Assembly: GCA_946631345.1 (NCBI GenBank)
Contig: CAMPAA010000028.1
Location: forward strand, 1 to 20,164
Source: an uncultured Verrucomicrobiota bacterium
GTDB taxonomy: Bacteria; Verrucomicrobiota; Kiritimatiellia; RFP12; UBA1067
DNA: 20,164 bases
Direction: 5' to 3'
Each line of letters begins with the position of its first letter. The stretch's first letter is position 1. The position numbers and the translations under genes were made by a program. Below the pieces are notes generated by a model. That model was not told where the DNA came from. It was given only the letters and a program-made list of their open reading frames with translations, and searched no databases. Below, one piece after another: positions 7,633 to 14,147 of the stretch.

Positions 7633-7932
7633 ATGACTATGATTAAAAGTGGTTTGGCTGCTGTATTTTGCGCGGTTCTGGCGGCTCTATCGCTGACTGC
7701 GGCTGGTGAGGTTGCGTGGCTTTGGGACGACAGCGCGCGCATCGCACCCACGACAAGCACTGTCGTGCGGGCGACCTCGCTTTTTGTTGCCAAAGGCGGC
7801 GGCAGCGGACGGTCCTTGCAGTATGGCAGCGAACAGGAGCCGTTCGAGTCGCGCTGCACGTCCACAAGGAGCATTTCCGGATTTGTGCTTAGCTCAAAGC
7901 CGCCCGCCGCAATGGCCATCATCTTCAGGTGA
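7633..7932 (+). CDS. Small secreted protein of unknown function
   Basis: A 99-residue protein that I do not recognise as a named family. Residues 1 to about 24 are a clear signal peptide (SGLAAVFCAVLAALSLTAAG), leaving a mature chain of about 75 residues that begins EVAWLWDD and ends AAMAIIFR. It contains one cysteine after the signal peptide and no membrane segment. It is first in the cluster, 49 bp after the predicted -10 and 25 bp before the first FGE-like gene. The ATG at 7633 is chosen because it begins the signal peptide; the frame opens as far back as an ATG at 7516, which is upstream of the promoter. No strong ribosome binding site is visible, and an ATG at 7639 is equally possible. 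The signal peptide and position argue that it is real. Confidence 0.6.
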   Translation: MTMIKSGLAAVFCAVLAALSLTAAGEVAWLWDDSARIAPTTSTVVRATSLFVAKGGGSGRSLQYGSEQEPFESRCTSTRSISGFVLSSKPPAAMAIIFR

Positions 7933-7957
7933 ATCTCAAGAAAAGGAGTCGATCGAT

Positions 7958-9385
7958 ATGAAAGCAACTGTTCTGGCAGCCGGTTTCTGCGCGTTTTCCT
8001 GCGCCGCCGCCCCCATCGTGCGGAAGCAGAGCGTCACGTTCTATCAGGATCCGGCCTCGCGGCTGGTGAAGGTGGGTTACACGCTTGACGACGATCCAGG
8101 CATTGTGACGATTGACGTGCTGACAAACGGCGTGTCCATCGGAGCCGCGAACATCAAGTCCCTCGCTGGCGACGTTAACCGCCTCGTCCAGAAGGGGGAA
8201 CACACGATCTTCTGGCGGCCCGACCTAAGCTGGCCTGGTCACAGGATAGAAGACGGCTCGGTAACAGTGGCGGTCACTGCATGGGCCACGAATACGCCGC
8301 CCGACTACATGATGATCGACATCTCCCTCGGCGGACGCACCATACCTCTCCAAGAGCGCACAACCTACTATACCCACCCGGACGCGATCCCGTTCCCAGG
8401 CGGCGTGACGAACGAACTCTGCAAGACGGACTACCTCGTGTTCCGCAAGTGCCCGGCGGCGAACGTCAAGTGGCGCATGGGGACCACGGAGATGGAGCAG
8501 GGCTCGGACATTTCCGGCTCAACCGCCCATTATGTGACGTTCACAAACGACTTCTGGATGGGAGTATATGAAGTGACCCAGAGCCAGTACCACCACTTCG
8601 GCGTTGGCAAGGAGGATATAGGATGCTGCTTCACCAACGAATGCGCCATGCGCCCGGTGGAGTTTGTGCCGTACTACTGGATGCGCGGCTGGAGCGATCT
8701 TTCAGCAAACCAGATTGCCGAAGGAACGCGCAAGTATTGGCCGGAGACTGGGCATGAGGTTCTGGAGCGGGATGCCGAAGGCAGCAAGTGGGGCTCTGCT
8801 CAGACGAACACGCTCTACCGCGCCCGCGTGGTCACGGGGCAGATGGTCGATTTTCCGACCGAGGCGCAGTGGGAGTTTGCGGCGCGTGCGGGGCTTGGCG
8901 GCAACCTTCCGGACGGCACGGCGTTCGCCATGACGGTCGATGGGGAATCGGGGGCGGAGCGCCTGCACCGCTACGCGCGCACCGCAACGAACGGCGGTGT
9001 GGTCGGTGGTGCGCCGGCGGTCATTAGGACAACCGCCGCCGGACCGACCTGCAACGACCCTGACAAGCGTCCGCGCTTGGCGACGACCGTGGCCGAGGGC
9101 GGCCCGGCCAATGTCGGCAGTTTTGAGCCGAACGCTTGGGGCCTGTACGACATGTGCGGAAACGTTGCCGAGATGTGCCTCGACAACTGGCAGGAAACCC
9201 TGCCTTCCGACGAAGAGACCGATCCCGAGGGACCGGAAACCACGGGCAAAAACCGCGTTGTGCGCGGCGGATCGTGGGGCGATGCCGATTCAGCATGCCT
9301 CACGACCTCCAGGCGCACGTTCGAAAGCAGCGTTAATGCCGGCTACAACGATGTGGGCTTCCGCCTCTGCATTGTGATTCCATGA
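7958..9385 (+). CDS. Secreted FGE/SUMF1-fold protein, first paralog
   Basis: A 475-residue exported protein. A signal peptide (about 1-19) precedes a beta-rich N-terminal domain (about 20-130) that is shared with the next gene. A formylglycine-generating-enzyme/sulfatase-modifying-factor fold (Pfam FGE-sulfatase class) starts near residue 170, shown by GVYEVTQSQY, FPTEAQWEFAARAG, WGLYDMCGNVAEMCLDNW, RVVRGGSWGD and VGFRLC. True aerobic FGE uses two cysteines five residues apart. Here the first is D442 and only C447 remains, so sulfatase activation is unlikely. The fold is also used for ligand binding and for EgtB-type chemistry. AAAAGGAG lies 9 nt before the ATG, which fixes the start at 7958; the longer open frame to 7706 overlaps the small secreted protein. 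No sulfatase gene is in the window. The family call is firm; the role is unknown, probably at the cell surface. Confidence 0.88.
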   Translation: MKATVLAAGFCAFSCAAAPIVRKQSVTFYQDPASRLVKVGYTLDDDPGIVTIDVLTNGVSIGAANIKSLAGDVNRLVQKGEHTIFWRPDLSWPGHRIEDGSVTVAVTAWATNTPPDYMMIDISLGGRTIPLQERTTYYTHPDAIPFPGGVTNELCKTDYLVFRKCPAANVKWRMGTTEMEQGSDISGSTAHYVTFTNDFWMGVYEVTQSQYHHFGVGKEDIGCCFTNECAMRPVEFVPYYWMRGWSDLSANQIAEGTRKYWPETGHEVLERDAEGSKWGSAQTNTLYRARVVTGQMVDFPTEAQWEFAARAGLGGNLPDGTAFAMTVDGESGAERLHRYARTATNGGVVGGAPAVIRTTAAGPTCNDPDKRPRLATTVAEGGPANVGSFEPNAWGLYDMCGNVAEMCLDNWQETLPSDEETDPEGPETTGKNRVVRGGSWGDADSACLTTSRRTFESSVNAGYNDVGFRLCIVIP

Positions 9386-9420
9386 CCTGCTCGCCCATTT
9401 ACGGATAAAGGATGACTGAC

Positions 9421-10782
9421 ATGAAGAAGACAGCAGTGTTGGCGGCCTGCGTTTTGGGGGCGGTGGCGTGTGGCGCCGATCCCGGCGTGGAGAACGTCAC
9501 GTTTTCGCAGGATGCCTCTCTGTTTCAGGCGACCGTCACATACACGCTCACCGGCGACGAACCGGCCATCGTCACGATGGACATTGCCACCAACGGCGCA
9601 TCGATAGGGGCCGCGAACATCAGAGCCCTCATCGGTGACGTCAACCGCCTTGTGCAGCCAGGCGACCATGCTATCCTTTGGCGGCCAGACAGAAGCTGGC
9701 CGGGGAATCTGCTGACCAACGGCGAGCTGGAGGTGTCCGTCAAGGCATGGCCGGAGTGCAATCCGCCCGACTACATGATGATCGACATCTCTCTTGGCAG
9801 CCAGTCGATTCCGGCTACGAACCGCGTTACATACTATGAGTGCGCCGATGCGATTCCGTTCCCAGGCGGCGTGACGAACGACCTGTGCAAGACCGACTAC
9901 CTCGTTATGCGACGCTGCCATGCCACAGGCGTGCCGGTGCGCATCGGAACCTCTGCCGAAGAACACTGGGCCGAAGCCAGATGGACGCCTCACTACGTGA
10001 CGCTCACCAACGACTTCTGGATTGGCGTGTACGAGGTCACCCAGCGGCAGTACCAGCATTTCTGCGGAAGCACAAACTCGTTCGCGACACCGAGCTATTT
10101 CACCGTCGATGCCGCAACGCGCCCTGTGGAGAACGTCATGTACATCGACTTGCGCGGCTGGAGCAACGACAGTAGCGCTACCAACGGGCGCAAGCTCTGG
10201 CCCGAGACTGGACATGAGGTGCTTCCCTATGACTGCATCGGCAAATGGGGGCACAACCACACCAACGTGCTCTGGCTCGTCCGCAAGATCACGGGCATGG
10301 ATTTCGACCTTCCGACCGATGCGCAGTGGGAGATTGCCGCGCGTGCGGGCAAGGGCGGCAACCTGCCGGATGGCACGGCCTACGTGAAGACGGTCAACGG
10401 CGAGGCTGGTATCGTGCGGGTGAAGAGATTTGCCCGATTCTTCAAGAACAGCCAGATCGCAGGAAATTCGCAGACAAACGCCTGGCCAGCCGCCGAAGGC
10501 GGCACGGCCAAGGTGGGAAGCTATCTGCCGAACGCCTGGGGCATCTACGATATGTGCGGCAACGTCGCCGAGTGGTGTCTCGACAACTACGGCAACTTCA
10601 CGACTGACAGCGAAATAGACCCCCTTGGACCGGCTACTCCTGCCGGCGGAGCAATCCGTGTCTATCGTGGCGGGTCGTGGATGCGCGAAACTTGGGAGGT
10701 CGAAGTTTCGGAGCGCCGTGGTATGAATCCTAACCTTGCGGCGCGCGATATCGGATTCCGTCTCTGCCTGACCATCCAGTAG
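9421..10782 (+). CDS. Secreted FGE/SUMF1-fold protein, second paralog
   Basis: A 453-residue tandem paralog of the preceding gene with the same plan: a signal peptide (MKKTAVLAACVLGAVACGA), a beta-rich N-terminal domain and an FGE fold. Shared segments include PPDYMMIDISLG, DAIPFPGGVTN, CKTDYLV, GVYEVTQ and WGIYDMCGNVAEWCLDNY. Both positions of the FGE catalytic cysteine pair are lost (R422 and V427 in GGSWMRETWEV), so a formylglycine-generating role is excluded more firmly than for its neighbour. The ATG at 9421 is chosen because AAAGG at 9407-9411 stands 9 nt before it and the signal peptide begins there. The ATG at 9412 sits directly against that site. The pair probably arose by duplication. 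The gene lies 35 bp after the first paralog and 22 bp before the hydrolase gene. Confidence 0.88.
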   Translation: MKKTAVLAACVLGAVACGADPGVENVTFSQDASLFQATVTYTLTGDEPAIVTMDIATNGASIGAANIRALIGDVNRLVQPGDHAILWRPDRSWPGNLLTNGELEVSVKAWPECNPPDYMMIDISLGSQSIPATNRVTYYECADAIPFPGGVTNDLCKTDYLVMRRCHATGVPVRIGTSAEEHWAEARWTPHYVTLTNDFWIGVYEVTQRQYQHFCGSTNSFATPSYFTVDAATRPVENVMYIDLRGWSNDSSATNGRKLWPETGHEVLPYDCIGKWGHNHTNVLWLVRKITGMDFDLPTDAQWEIAARAGKGGNLPDGTAYVKTVNGEAGIVRVKRFARFFKNSQIAGNSQTNAWPAAEGGTAKVGSYLPNAWGIYDMCGNVAEWCLDNYGNFTTDSEIDPLGPATPAGGAIRVYRGGSWMRETWEVEVSERRGMNPNLAARDIGFRLCLTIQ

Positions 10783-10804
10783 AATTGTGTCATCTGAGGT
10801 CTGA

Positions 10805-12919
10805 ATGAAACACGTCATCTCATTCGCGGCGGTCGCGCTTGTGGCGTCCGCCATGTCGGCAAAGACCATCTCCGGCGGTCTTGTGCAGGAGTTCACGTAT
10901 GATGCGCCAGACCGTGCGCCCATCTATTTCGGCGGATGGAGCCGCGCCGATGAAGCGCATGGGCACGACTACTGTGTGTTCGCCGACATAATCTACGCTG
11001 ACGGCTCGGCTCTCTGGGCGCAGAAGGCCGATTTCACGCGCGGCACCCACGGCTGGGAGTACTCCGCCAACGCCCTCGTCCCGTCGAAGCCGGTCGCCAA
11101 GATAAAGCTGTATGCGTTCCTGCGCGACGGAAGCGGCAAGGCAGAGTTCCGCGACGTGTTTCTGAAGCGCGAGGCTCCGCCGAAGGGCACTATATTATCC
11201 GTGCGGCGTTTCACCAACCGCCCGTTCTCCCGCGACGACGTGCTGTGCGAGCGGTTCTGGGACGGGCGCTGGGCATCCCACCGCGAACGCGTGGCGCCGG
11301 ATGTTCAGGTGCGGAGCGTGTCGAGCCCTCTCGCCCCCGGAGAAGTCGCCGTGTGGATCGCCGATTCCGCGCGGCGCGTCACTCCGCTCACGTTCCCGTC
11401 TGCTTCGGACCGCAAGGCCGTTGCTGAGCTTGAGATCGCGCGCAGCGAACGCGAATCGTTCCAGGTCATCGTATCTGCCGGAGATGAAGCGCAGGTCGAT
11501 GGTGCCACGCTTGAGCTGGAGCCGCCGAAGGACGGCCTTGGCCGAGAACTGAAGGGGAGTGTGGCATGGGAGCGGCAGGGCTACCTCGCACGGCGGCACC
11601 CGTACAAGCCGCATCCGCTGGAGGCGTCGGCCTGCGAGAAATGGCTTCCAGAGCCTCTGCTTCCGCCCGCGCCGTTCACCGTGCGCAAGGGAGGTTCGCA
11701 GGGAACGTGGATAACGGTATTTGCCGATTCCGCCGCCCGGCCGGGACTCTACCTCGGCAGGGTGAAGGTGTTTGCGCGCGGCGGCGTGCTTATGGCGTCC
11801 CTGCCGTTCAGCGTGCGCGTGAGGAACTTCGCGCTGCCGGCAACCTTCGGACTCAGGACGTCGTTCAGCTACATGGACGGCTTCACGAAGCCGCTATATC
11901 CCAAAGACTGGAACGAGCGCCGCCGCGAGGCGCATGACATCCTTCTCGACCACCGTCTGAACCCGGACGACATAACGCGCACGGACCTCACGCGCATCGA
12001 AGACATCGCGCACATGAAGGCACGCGGCGCAAATTCCTGGAATCTCACCCAGATTGCCCCGCCTCCCAGAAACCCGCGCGCAAAATGGCTGTGCCGGCCT
12101 GATGCCAAGGATGTGTTCGCCCCCGGCTTCTACGAATCCTTCACAAACCGCCTTGCGCCGCATGTTGCCGCCCTCAAGGCGCGCGGACTCTTCGATGGCG
12201 CCTACATCTACGGGTTTGACGAATGCGAGGAGGCGTTCTATCCGGGGATGAGGAAGATGTATCTGCAGCTCAAGCGGGACTTCCCCGACCTGCCGATCAT
12301 GACTACGGCAAGGATGTTCAACGACTTCAGCGAGGGTCGGATGAAGATATCCGACGACCTCATCGCGGCAGACTGGTTCTGCGGCAGCATGCGCAGGTAC
12401 AGCACCAAAGCGGCGGACGCCGTGCGCGCGCGGGGATGCAGGGCATGGTGGTACACAAGCCTTGAGCCCACATATCCGTACATGAACTTCGCCAACTGGG
12501 AATACCCGTTCATCGAGGGACGCCTCGTGCTTGGCTGCTGCACATGGCTCTACCGCACAGACGGTTTCCTGTTCTGGCACAGCAACGCCTGGCGAGAGGG
12601 GCGGGGCGCAAAGCTTGACGAGGCGGGCGACACGTTCTTCCCGGACTTCAACACATACGGCTCTCAGGGATGTCCGGGAGACGGGGTGTTCCTGTACCCT
12701 GGTTCCTCTCACGTCCTGCCGGGCATCCGTCTCGCTAACATCCGTGACGGCGAGGAGGACTGGGAATGGCTGAACATCGCCGAACGCATGGTTGGCCGCA
12801 GTCGCGTGAAAGAGATCGTTCGTGAGGTATGCCGCTCGCGCAAGGATTTTTCCCGCTCGCTGGCGGAACTGCGCGCCATGCGGCATCGTCTGGCCGAGGT
12901 CATCGAATCCGCCAGATAG
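10805..12919 (+). CDS. Secreted DUF4091 / GH123-like glycoside hydrolase
   Basis: A 704-residue exported protein with a signal peptide (MKHVISFAAVALVASAMSA). Residues about 20-125 form a beta-sandwich-like segment that may bind carbohydrate. A second beta domain (about 165-345) ends in the LPATFGLRTSFSYMDGF strand typical of this family. The (beta/alpha) barrel follows, with YIYGFDECEEAF carrying the acidic pair D472-E473 where GH123 enzymes have their Asp-Glu catalytic pair. GDGVFLYPG and GIRLANIRDGEEDWEWL are the usual DUF4091 C-terminal motifs. GH123 members are beta-N-acetylgalactosaminidases using substrate-assisted catalysis; this protein may share that activity, but DUF4091 proteins are diverse. 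GAGG lies 5 nt before the ATG. It closes the cluster that begins at 7633 and ends in a palindrome-rich gap. It complements the GH20 enzyme upstream. Confidence 0.85.
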   Translation: MKHVISFAAVALVASAMSAKTISGGLVQEFTYDAPDRAPIYFGGWSRADEAHGHDYCVFADIIYADGSALWAQKADFTRGTHGWEYSANALVPSKPVAKIKLYAFLRDGSGKAEFRDVFLKREAPPKGTILSVRRFTNRPFSRDDVLCERFWDGRWASHRERVAPDVQVRSVSSPLAPGEVAVWIADSARRVTPLTFPSASDRKAVAELEIARSERESFQVIVSAGDEAQVDGATLELEPPKDGLGRELKGSVAWERQGYLARRHPYKPHPLEASACEKWLPEPLLPPAPFTVRKGGSQGTWITVFADSAARPGLYLGRVKVFARGGVLMASLPFSVRVRNFALPATFGLRTSFSYMDGFTKPLYPKDWNERRREAHDILLDHRLNPDDITRTDLTRIEDIAHMKARGANSWNLTQIAPPPRNPRAKWLCRPDAKDVFAPGFYESFTNRLAPHVAALKARGLFDGAYIYGFDECEEAFYPGMRKMYLQLKRDFPDLPIMTTARMFNDFSEGRMKISDDLIAADWFCGSMRRYSTKAADAVRARGCRAWWYTSLEPTYPYMNFANWEYPFIEGRLVLGCCTWLYRTDGFLFWHSNAWREGRGAKLDEAGDTFFPDFNTYGSQGCPGDGVFLYPGSSHVLPGIRLANIRDGEEDWEWLNIAERMVGRSRVKEIVREVCRSRKDFSRSLAELRAMRHRLAEVIESAR

Positions 12920-12948
12920 CCACAAAGTGGCAGCTCCCTACCTTGCCG

Positions 12949-13014
12949 TTTGCCCACGGGCAGACGGATTTTTGCCCTAGGGCTGAAGGTCGTTTGCCCT
13001 CGGGCAAAACTTTG
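12949..13014. repeat. Three-copy 22-bp-period array of TTTGCCC-NN-GGGC palindromes
   Basis: TTTGCCC occurs at 12949, 12971 and 12993, exactly 22 bp apart each time. Each copy is followed by two variable bases (AC, TA, TC) and GGGC, giving a small dyad; the third copy is the full TTTGCCC/GGGCAAA palindrome. The remaining 9 or so bases of each unit differ. Each dyad could be a dimeric operator or, in RNA, a tiny stem with a 2-nt loop, which is too tight to be stable. Protein binding to DNA is therefore more likely. Confidence 0.9.
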
Positions 13015-13027
13015 TTTGGACATAGCA

Positions 13028-13044
13028 GCCCTGCCACTCAGGGC
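13028..13044. repeat. Inverted repeat GCCCTG/CAGGGC
   Basis: A perfect 6-bp stem (13028-13033 with 13039-13044) with a 5-nt CCACT loop. There is no downstream T-tract. It may be part of the 3' structure of the hydrolase mRNA. Confidence 0.5.
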
Positions 13045-13089
13045 GGAATCGCCGGAACAATATCCAAGATTTCGCTCTTCTGCTCGGAT

Positions 13090-13110
13090 GGTACGGGGTC
13101 TGCCCGTACC
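13090..13110. repeat. Inverted repeat GGTACGGG/CCCGTACC
   Basis: A perfect 8-bp stem (13090-13097 with 13103-13110) around a 5-nt GTCTG loop, stable as RNA. No T-tract follows. It lies 33 bp before the rplU -35 box, so it could end upstream transcripts in a factor-assisted way or be an operator. Confidence 0.6.
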
Positions 13111-13143
13111 TGACTCCGACGCGTTAATTGCACGGTGCGGGGG

Positions 13144-13172
13144 TTGCGTTGGAAGCCGCTTTTTGGTATCAT
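13144..13172 (+). promoter_or_regulatory. Promoter of the rplU-rpmA operon
   Basis: TTGCGT (13144-13149), a 17-bp spacer and TATCAT (13167-13172). The predicted transcript start near 13179 gives a leader of about 60 nt before the rplU ATG, containing a hairpin. Confidence 0.65.
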
Positions 13173-13188
13173 ACGCGCACTTCTTTTC

Positions 13189-13211
13189 GAGGAGAATGAA
13201 GTTTTCTCCTC
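13189..13211 (+). promoter_or_regulatory. Leader hairpin upstream of rplU
   Basis: GAGGAGAA (13189-13196) pairs perfectly with TTCTCCTC (13204-13211) around a 7-nt loop. It sits early in the predicted leader, 27 nt before the ATG, and upstream of the working ribosome site (AAGGA at 13225-13229). The 5' arm itself looks like a Shine-Dalgarno sequence. Autoregulation by a ribosomal protein is a reasonable guess, as L21 leaders are known in other bacteria, but no match to a named motif is claimed. Confidence 0.5.
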
Positions 13212-13238
13212 ACGGAAAGATGGAAAGGAAAACAAAGA

Positions 13239-13553
13239 ATGGAACCCTACGCAGTACTCGAAACCGGCGGCAAGCAGTTGCTTGTCAAGGTTGGCGACAA
13301 GGTCGAGATTGAAAAGATCGAGGCCGAAGAGGGCAAGGATGTTGCCCTCGATACCGTCTGCGCCGTCTCCGACGGCACGACGCTCAAGATCGGGACGCCC
13401 TATGTGGAAGGCGCCAAGGTGACCCTCGAGGTCGTCGGCGTCAAGCGCGGCGTCAAAACGATCAACTTCAAGGCGAAGCGCCGCAAAGGCTCTCGCCGCA
13501 CGGTTGGTCATCGTCAGCAGTATACGGTCGCCACCGTCAAGGCGATTGCCTAA
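13239..13553 (+). CDS. rplU: Large ribosomal subunit protein bL21
   Basis: A 104-residue protein of normal length that binds 23S rRNA in the 50S subunit. It opens YAVLETGGKQLLVKVGD and carries IGTPYVEGAKVTLEVVG, then the basic FKAKRRKGSRRTVGHRQQYT signature near the C-terminus. AAGGA stands 9 nt before the ATG. It is the first gene of a two-gene operon with rpmA, 16 bp upstream of it. The promoter at 13144-13172 and the leader hairpin at 13189-13211 are its likely controls. Confidence 0.98.
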   Translation: MEPYAVLETGGKQLLVKVGDKVEIEKIEAEEGKDVALDTVCAVSDGTTLKIGTPYVEGAKVTLEVVGVKRGVKTINFKAKRRKGSRRTVGHRQQYTVATVKAIA

Positions 13554-13569
13554 GAGGAGGTAGCAGAAA

Positions 13570-13815
13570 ATGGCTTCTTCAGCATCAGCCCGCAACGGCC
13601 GCGACTCAAACCCCAAGTACCTCGGCGTCAAGGCGTATGACGGTCAGCTTCTCAAGGCCGGCTCCATCATCGTGCGTCAGCGCGGCACCAAGATCCATCC
13701 CGGCGCTAACGTCGGATGTGGCCGCGACTTCACCCTCTTCGCCCTCAAGGAGGGCAAGGTGAAGTTCATCAAGGACGGCAAGGTAGTCACGATCGTTCCC
13801 GTCGACGCCAAGTAA
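13570..13815 (+). CDS. rpmA: Large ribosomal subunit protein bL27 with an atypical N-terminus
   Basis: An 81-residue 50S protein. In well-studied ribosomes the N-terminal tail of bL27 reaches the peptidyl transferase centre and contacts tRNA. From RNGRDSNPKYLGVK onward the sequence is canonical (IIVRQRGTKIHPGANVG, FTLFALKEGKVKF). The tail before it is unusual. Most bacteria have about nine residues after Met, of the type AHKKGGGST; here only ASSASA is present, three residues shorter and with no lysine. An in-frame TAG at 13561-13563 excludes an upstream start, and GAGGAGG at 13554-13560 is ideally placed for the ATG at 13570, so the start is secure. There is no Firmicutes-style cleavable extension. 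A terminator follows at 13857. Confidence 0.97.
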   Translation: MASSASARNGRDSNPKYLGVKAYDGQLLKAGSIIVRQRGTKIHPGANVGCGRDFTLFALKEGKVKFIKDGKVVTIVPVDAK

Positions 13816-13856
13816 GGCTCCGGGAAAAGGCATCCAGCCATGAAGCTGGATTGACA

Positions 13857-13900
13857 GCCACCGCGTTTGCGCTTGCGCCTGACGCGGTGGCGGCTTTTTT
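13857..13900 (+). terminator. Intrinsic terminator of rplU-rpmA
   Basis: GCCACCGCG (13857-13865) and CGCGGTGGC (13883-13891) form a perfect 9-bp stem around a 17-nt loop, followed after GGC by six T (13895-13900). It is the clearest terminator in the window, 41 bp after the rpmA stop. Confidence 0.85.
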
Positions 13901-13938
13901 GTCTCTCGCTTTTCATAAGGCGGCCTGATCGAGACCGT

Positions 13939-14038
13939 GCGTGGTGTCGGATAGCGCCTCAACGCCTTCGTCCCAGCGCCTCCCCCATGGCGTACCCGGA
14001 AAGCGTATCTGAGGCGCGTTGGGGACGACACACCATGC
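13939..14038. repeat. 100-nt imperfect inverted repeat
   Basis: Nested pairings on one axis: GCGTGG (13939-13944) with CCATGC (14033-14038, one G-U), GTGTCG (13944-13949 region) with CGACAC (14026-14031), GCGCCTCA (13954-13961) with TGAGGCGC (14010-14017), and an inner ACGCC (13962-13966) with GGCGT (13989-13993). It may be a structured RNA, a relic of a small mobile element or a regulatory palindrome. Confidence 0.55.
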
Positions 14039-14079
14039 CATTTTCGCGTGGCAGGTCGGCATAAATCTGCCAAAAAACC

Positions 14080-14109
14080 TTGACAAAAAAAAAACGCTTA
14101 TGATATATT
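14080..14109 (+). promoter_or_regulatory. Strong promoter of the large LamG/strand-repeat gene
   Basis: A consensus TTGACA (14080-14085), an 18-bp spacer that starts with a run of nine A, and TATATT (14104-14109). The expected transcript starts near 14116. AAGGAAAGGAAGG (about 14127-14139) then gives a good ribosome site before the ATG at 14148. It is the best -35 in the window. Confidence 0.75.
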
Positions 14110-14147
14110 GCGCGCGTTTTTCGTTCAAGGAAAGGAAGGTTTCTCAG

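Larger units (their letters stand above)
12920..13238 (+). other. 319-bp palindrome-rich intergenic region before rplU
   Basis: No gene is visible. In order it holds a 5-bp hairpin spanning the stop codon (GCCAC/GTGGC, 12919-12931), the 22-bp-period palindrome array (12949-13014), two perfect hairpins (13028-13044 and 13090-13110), the rplU promoter (13144-13172) and the leader hairpin (13189-13211). None of the hairpins before the promoter has a clear U-tract, so no standard terminator for the upstream cluster is obvious. Confidence 0.7.
13816..14147 (+). other. 332-bp intergenic region after rpmA
   Basis: No gene is visible. It contains a 6-bp hairpin (TCCAGC/GCTGGA, 13833-13850), the strong rpmA terminator (13857-13900), a 100-nt imperfect inverted repeat (13939-14038) and the promoter of the next gene (14080-14109). 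Confidence 0.7.

Noticed and set aside
9412..9420. ATG at 9412 as start of the second FGE paralog
   Set aside because: It directly abuts the AAAGG ribosome site, whereas the ATG at 9421 has normal spacing and begins the signal peptide.
7958..10782. Diversity-generating retroelement variable proteins (FGE/C-lectin fold)
   Set aside because: No reverse transcriptase, template repeat or accessory gene is visible, and the C-terminal segments of the two paralogs show ordinary divergence.
7958..10782. Catalytic formylglycine-generating enzymes that activate sulfatases
   Set aside because: The cysteine pair is incomplete in the first and absent in the second, and no sulfatase gene is nearby.
12949..13014. 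Integron attC site or transcription terminator
   Set aside because: The dyads are too small and have 2-bp centres, there is no integrase and no T-tract; a repeated operator fits better.
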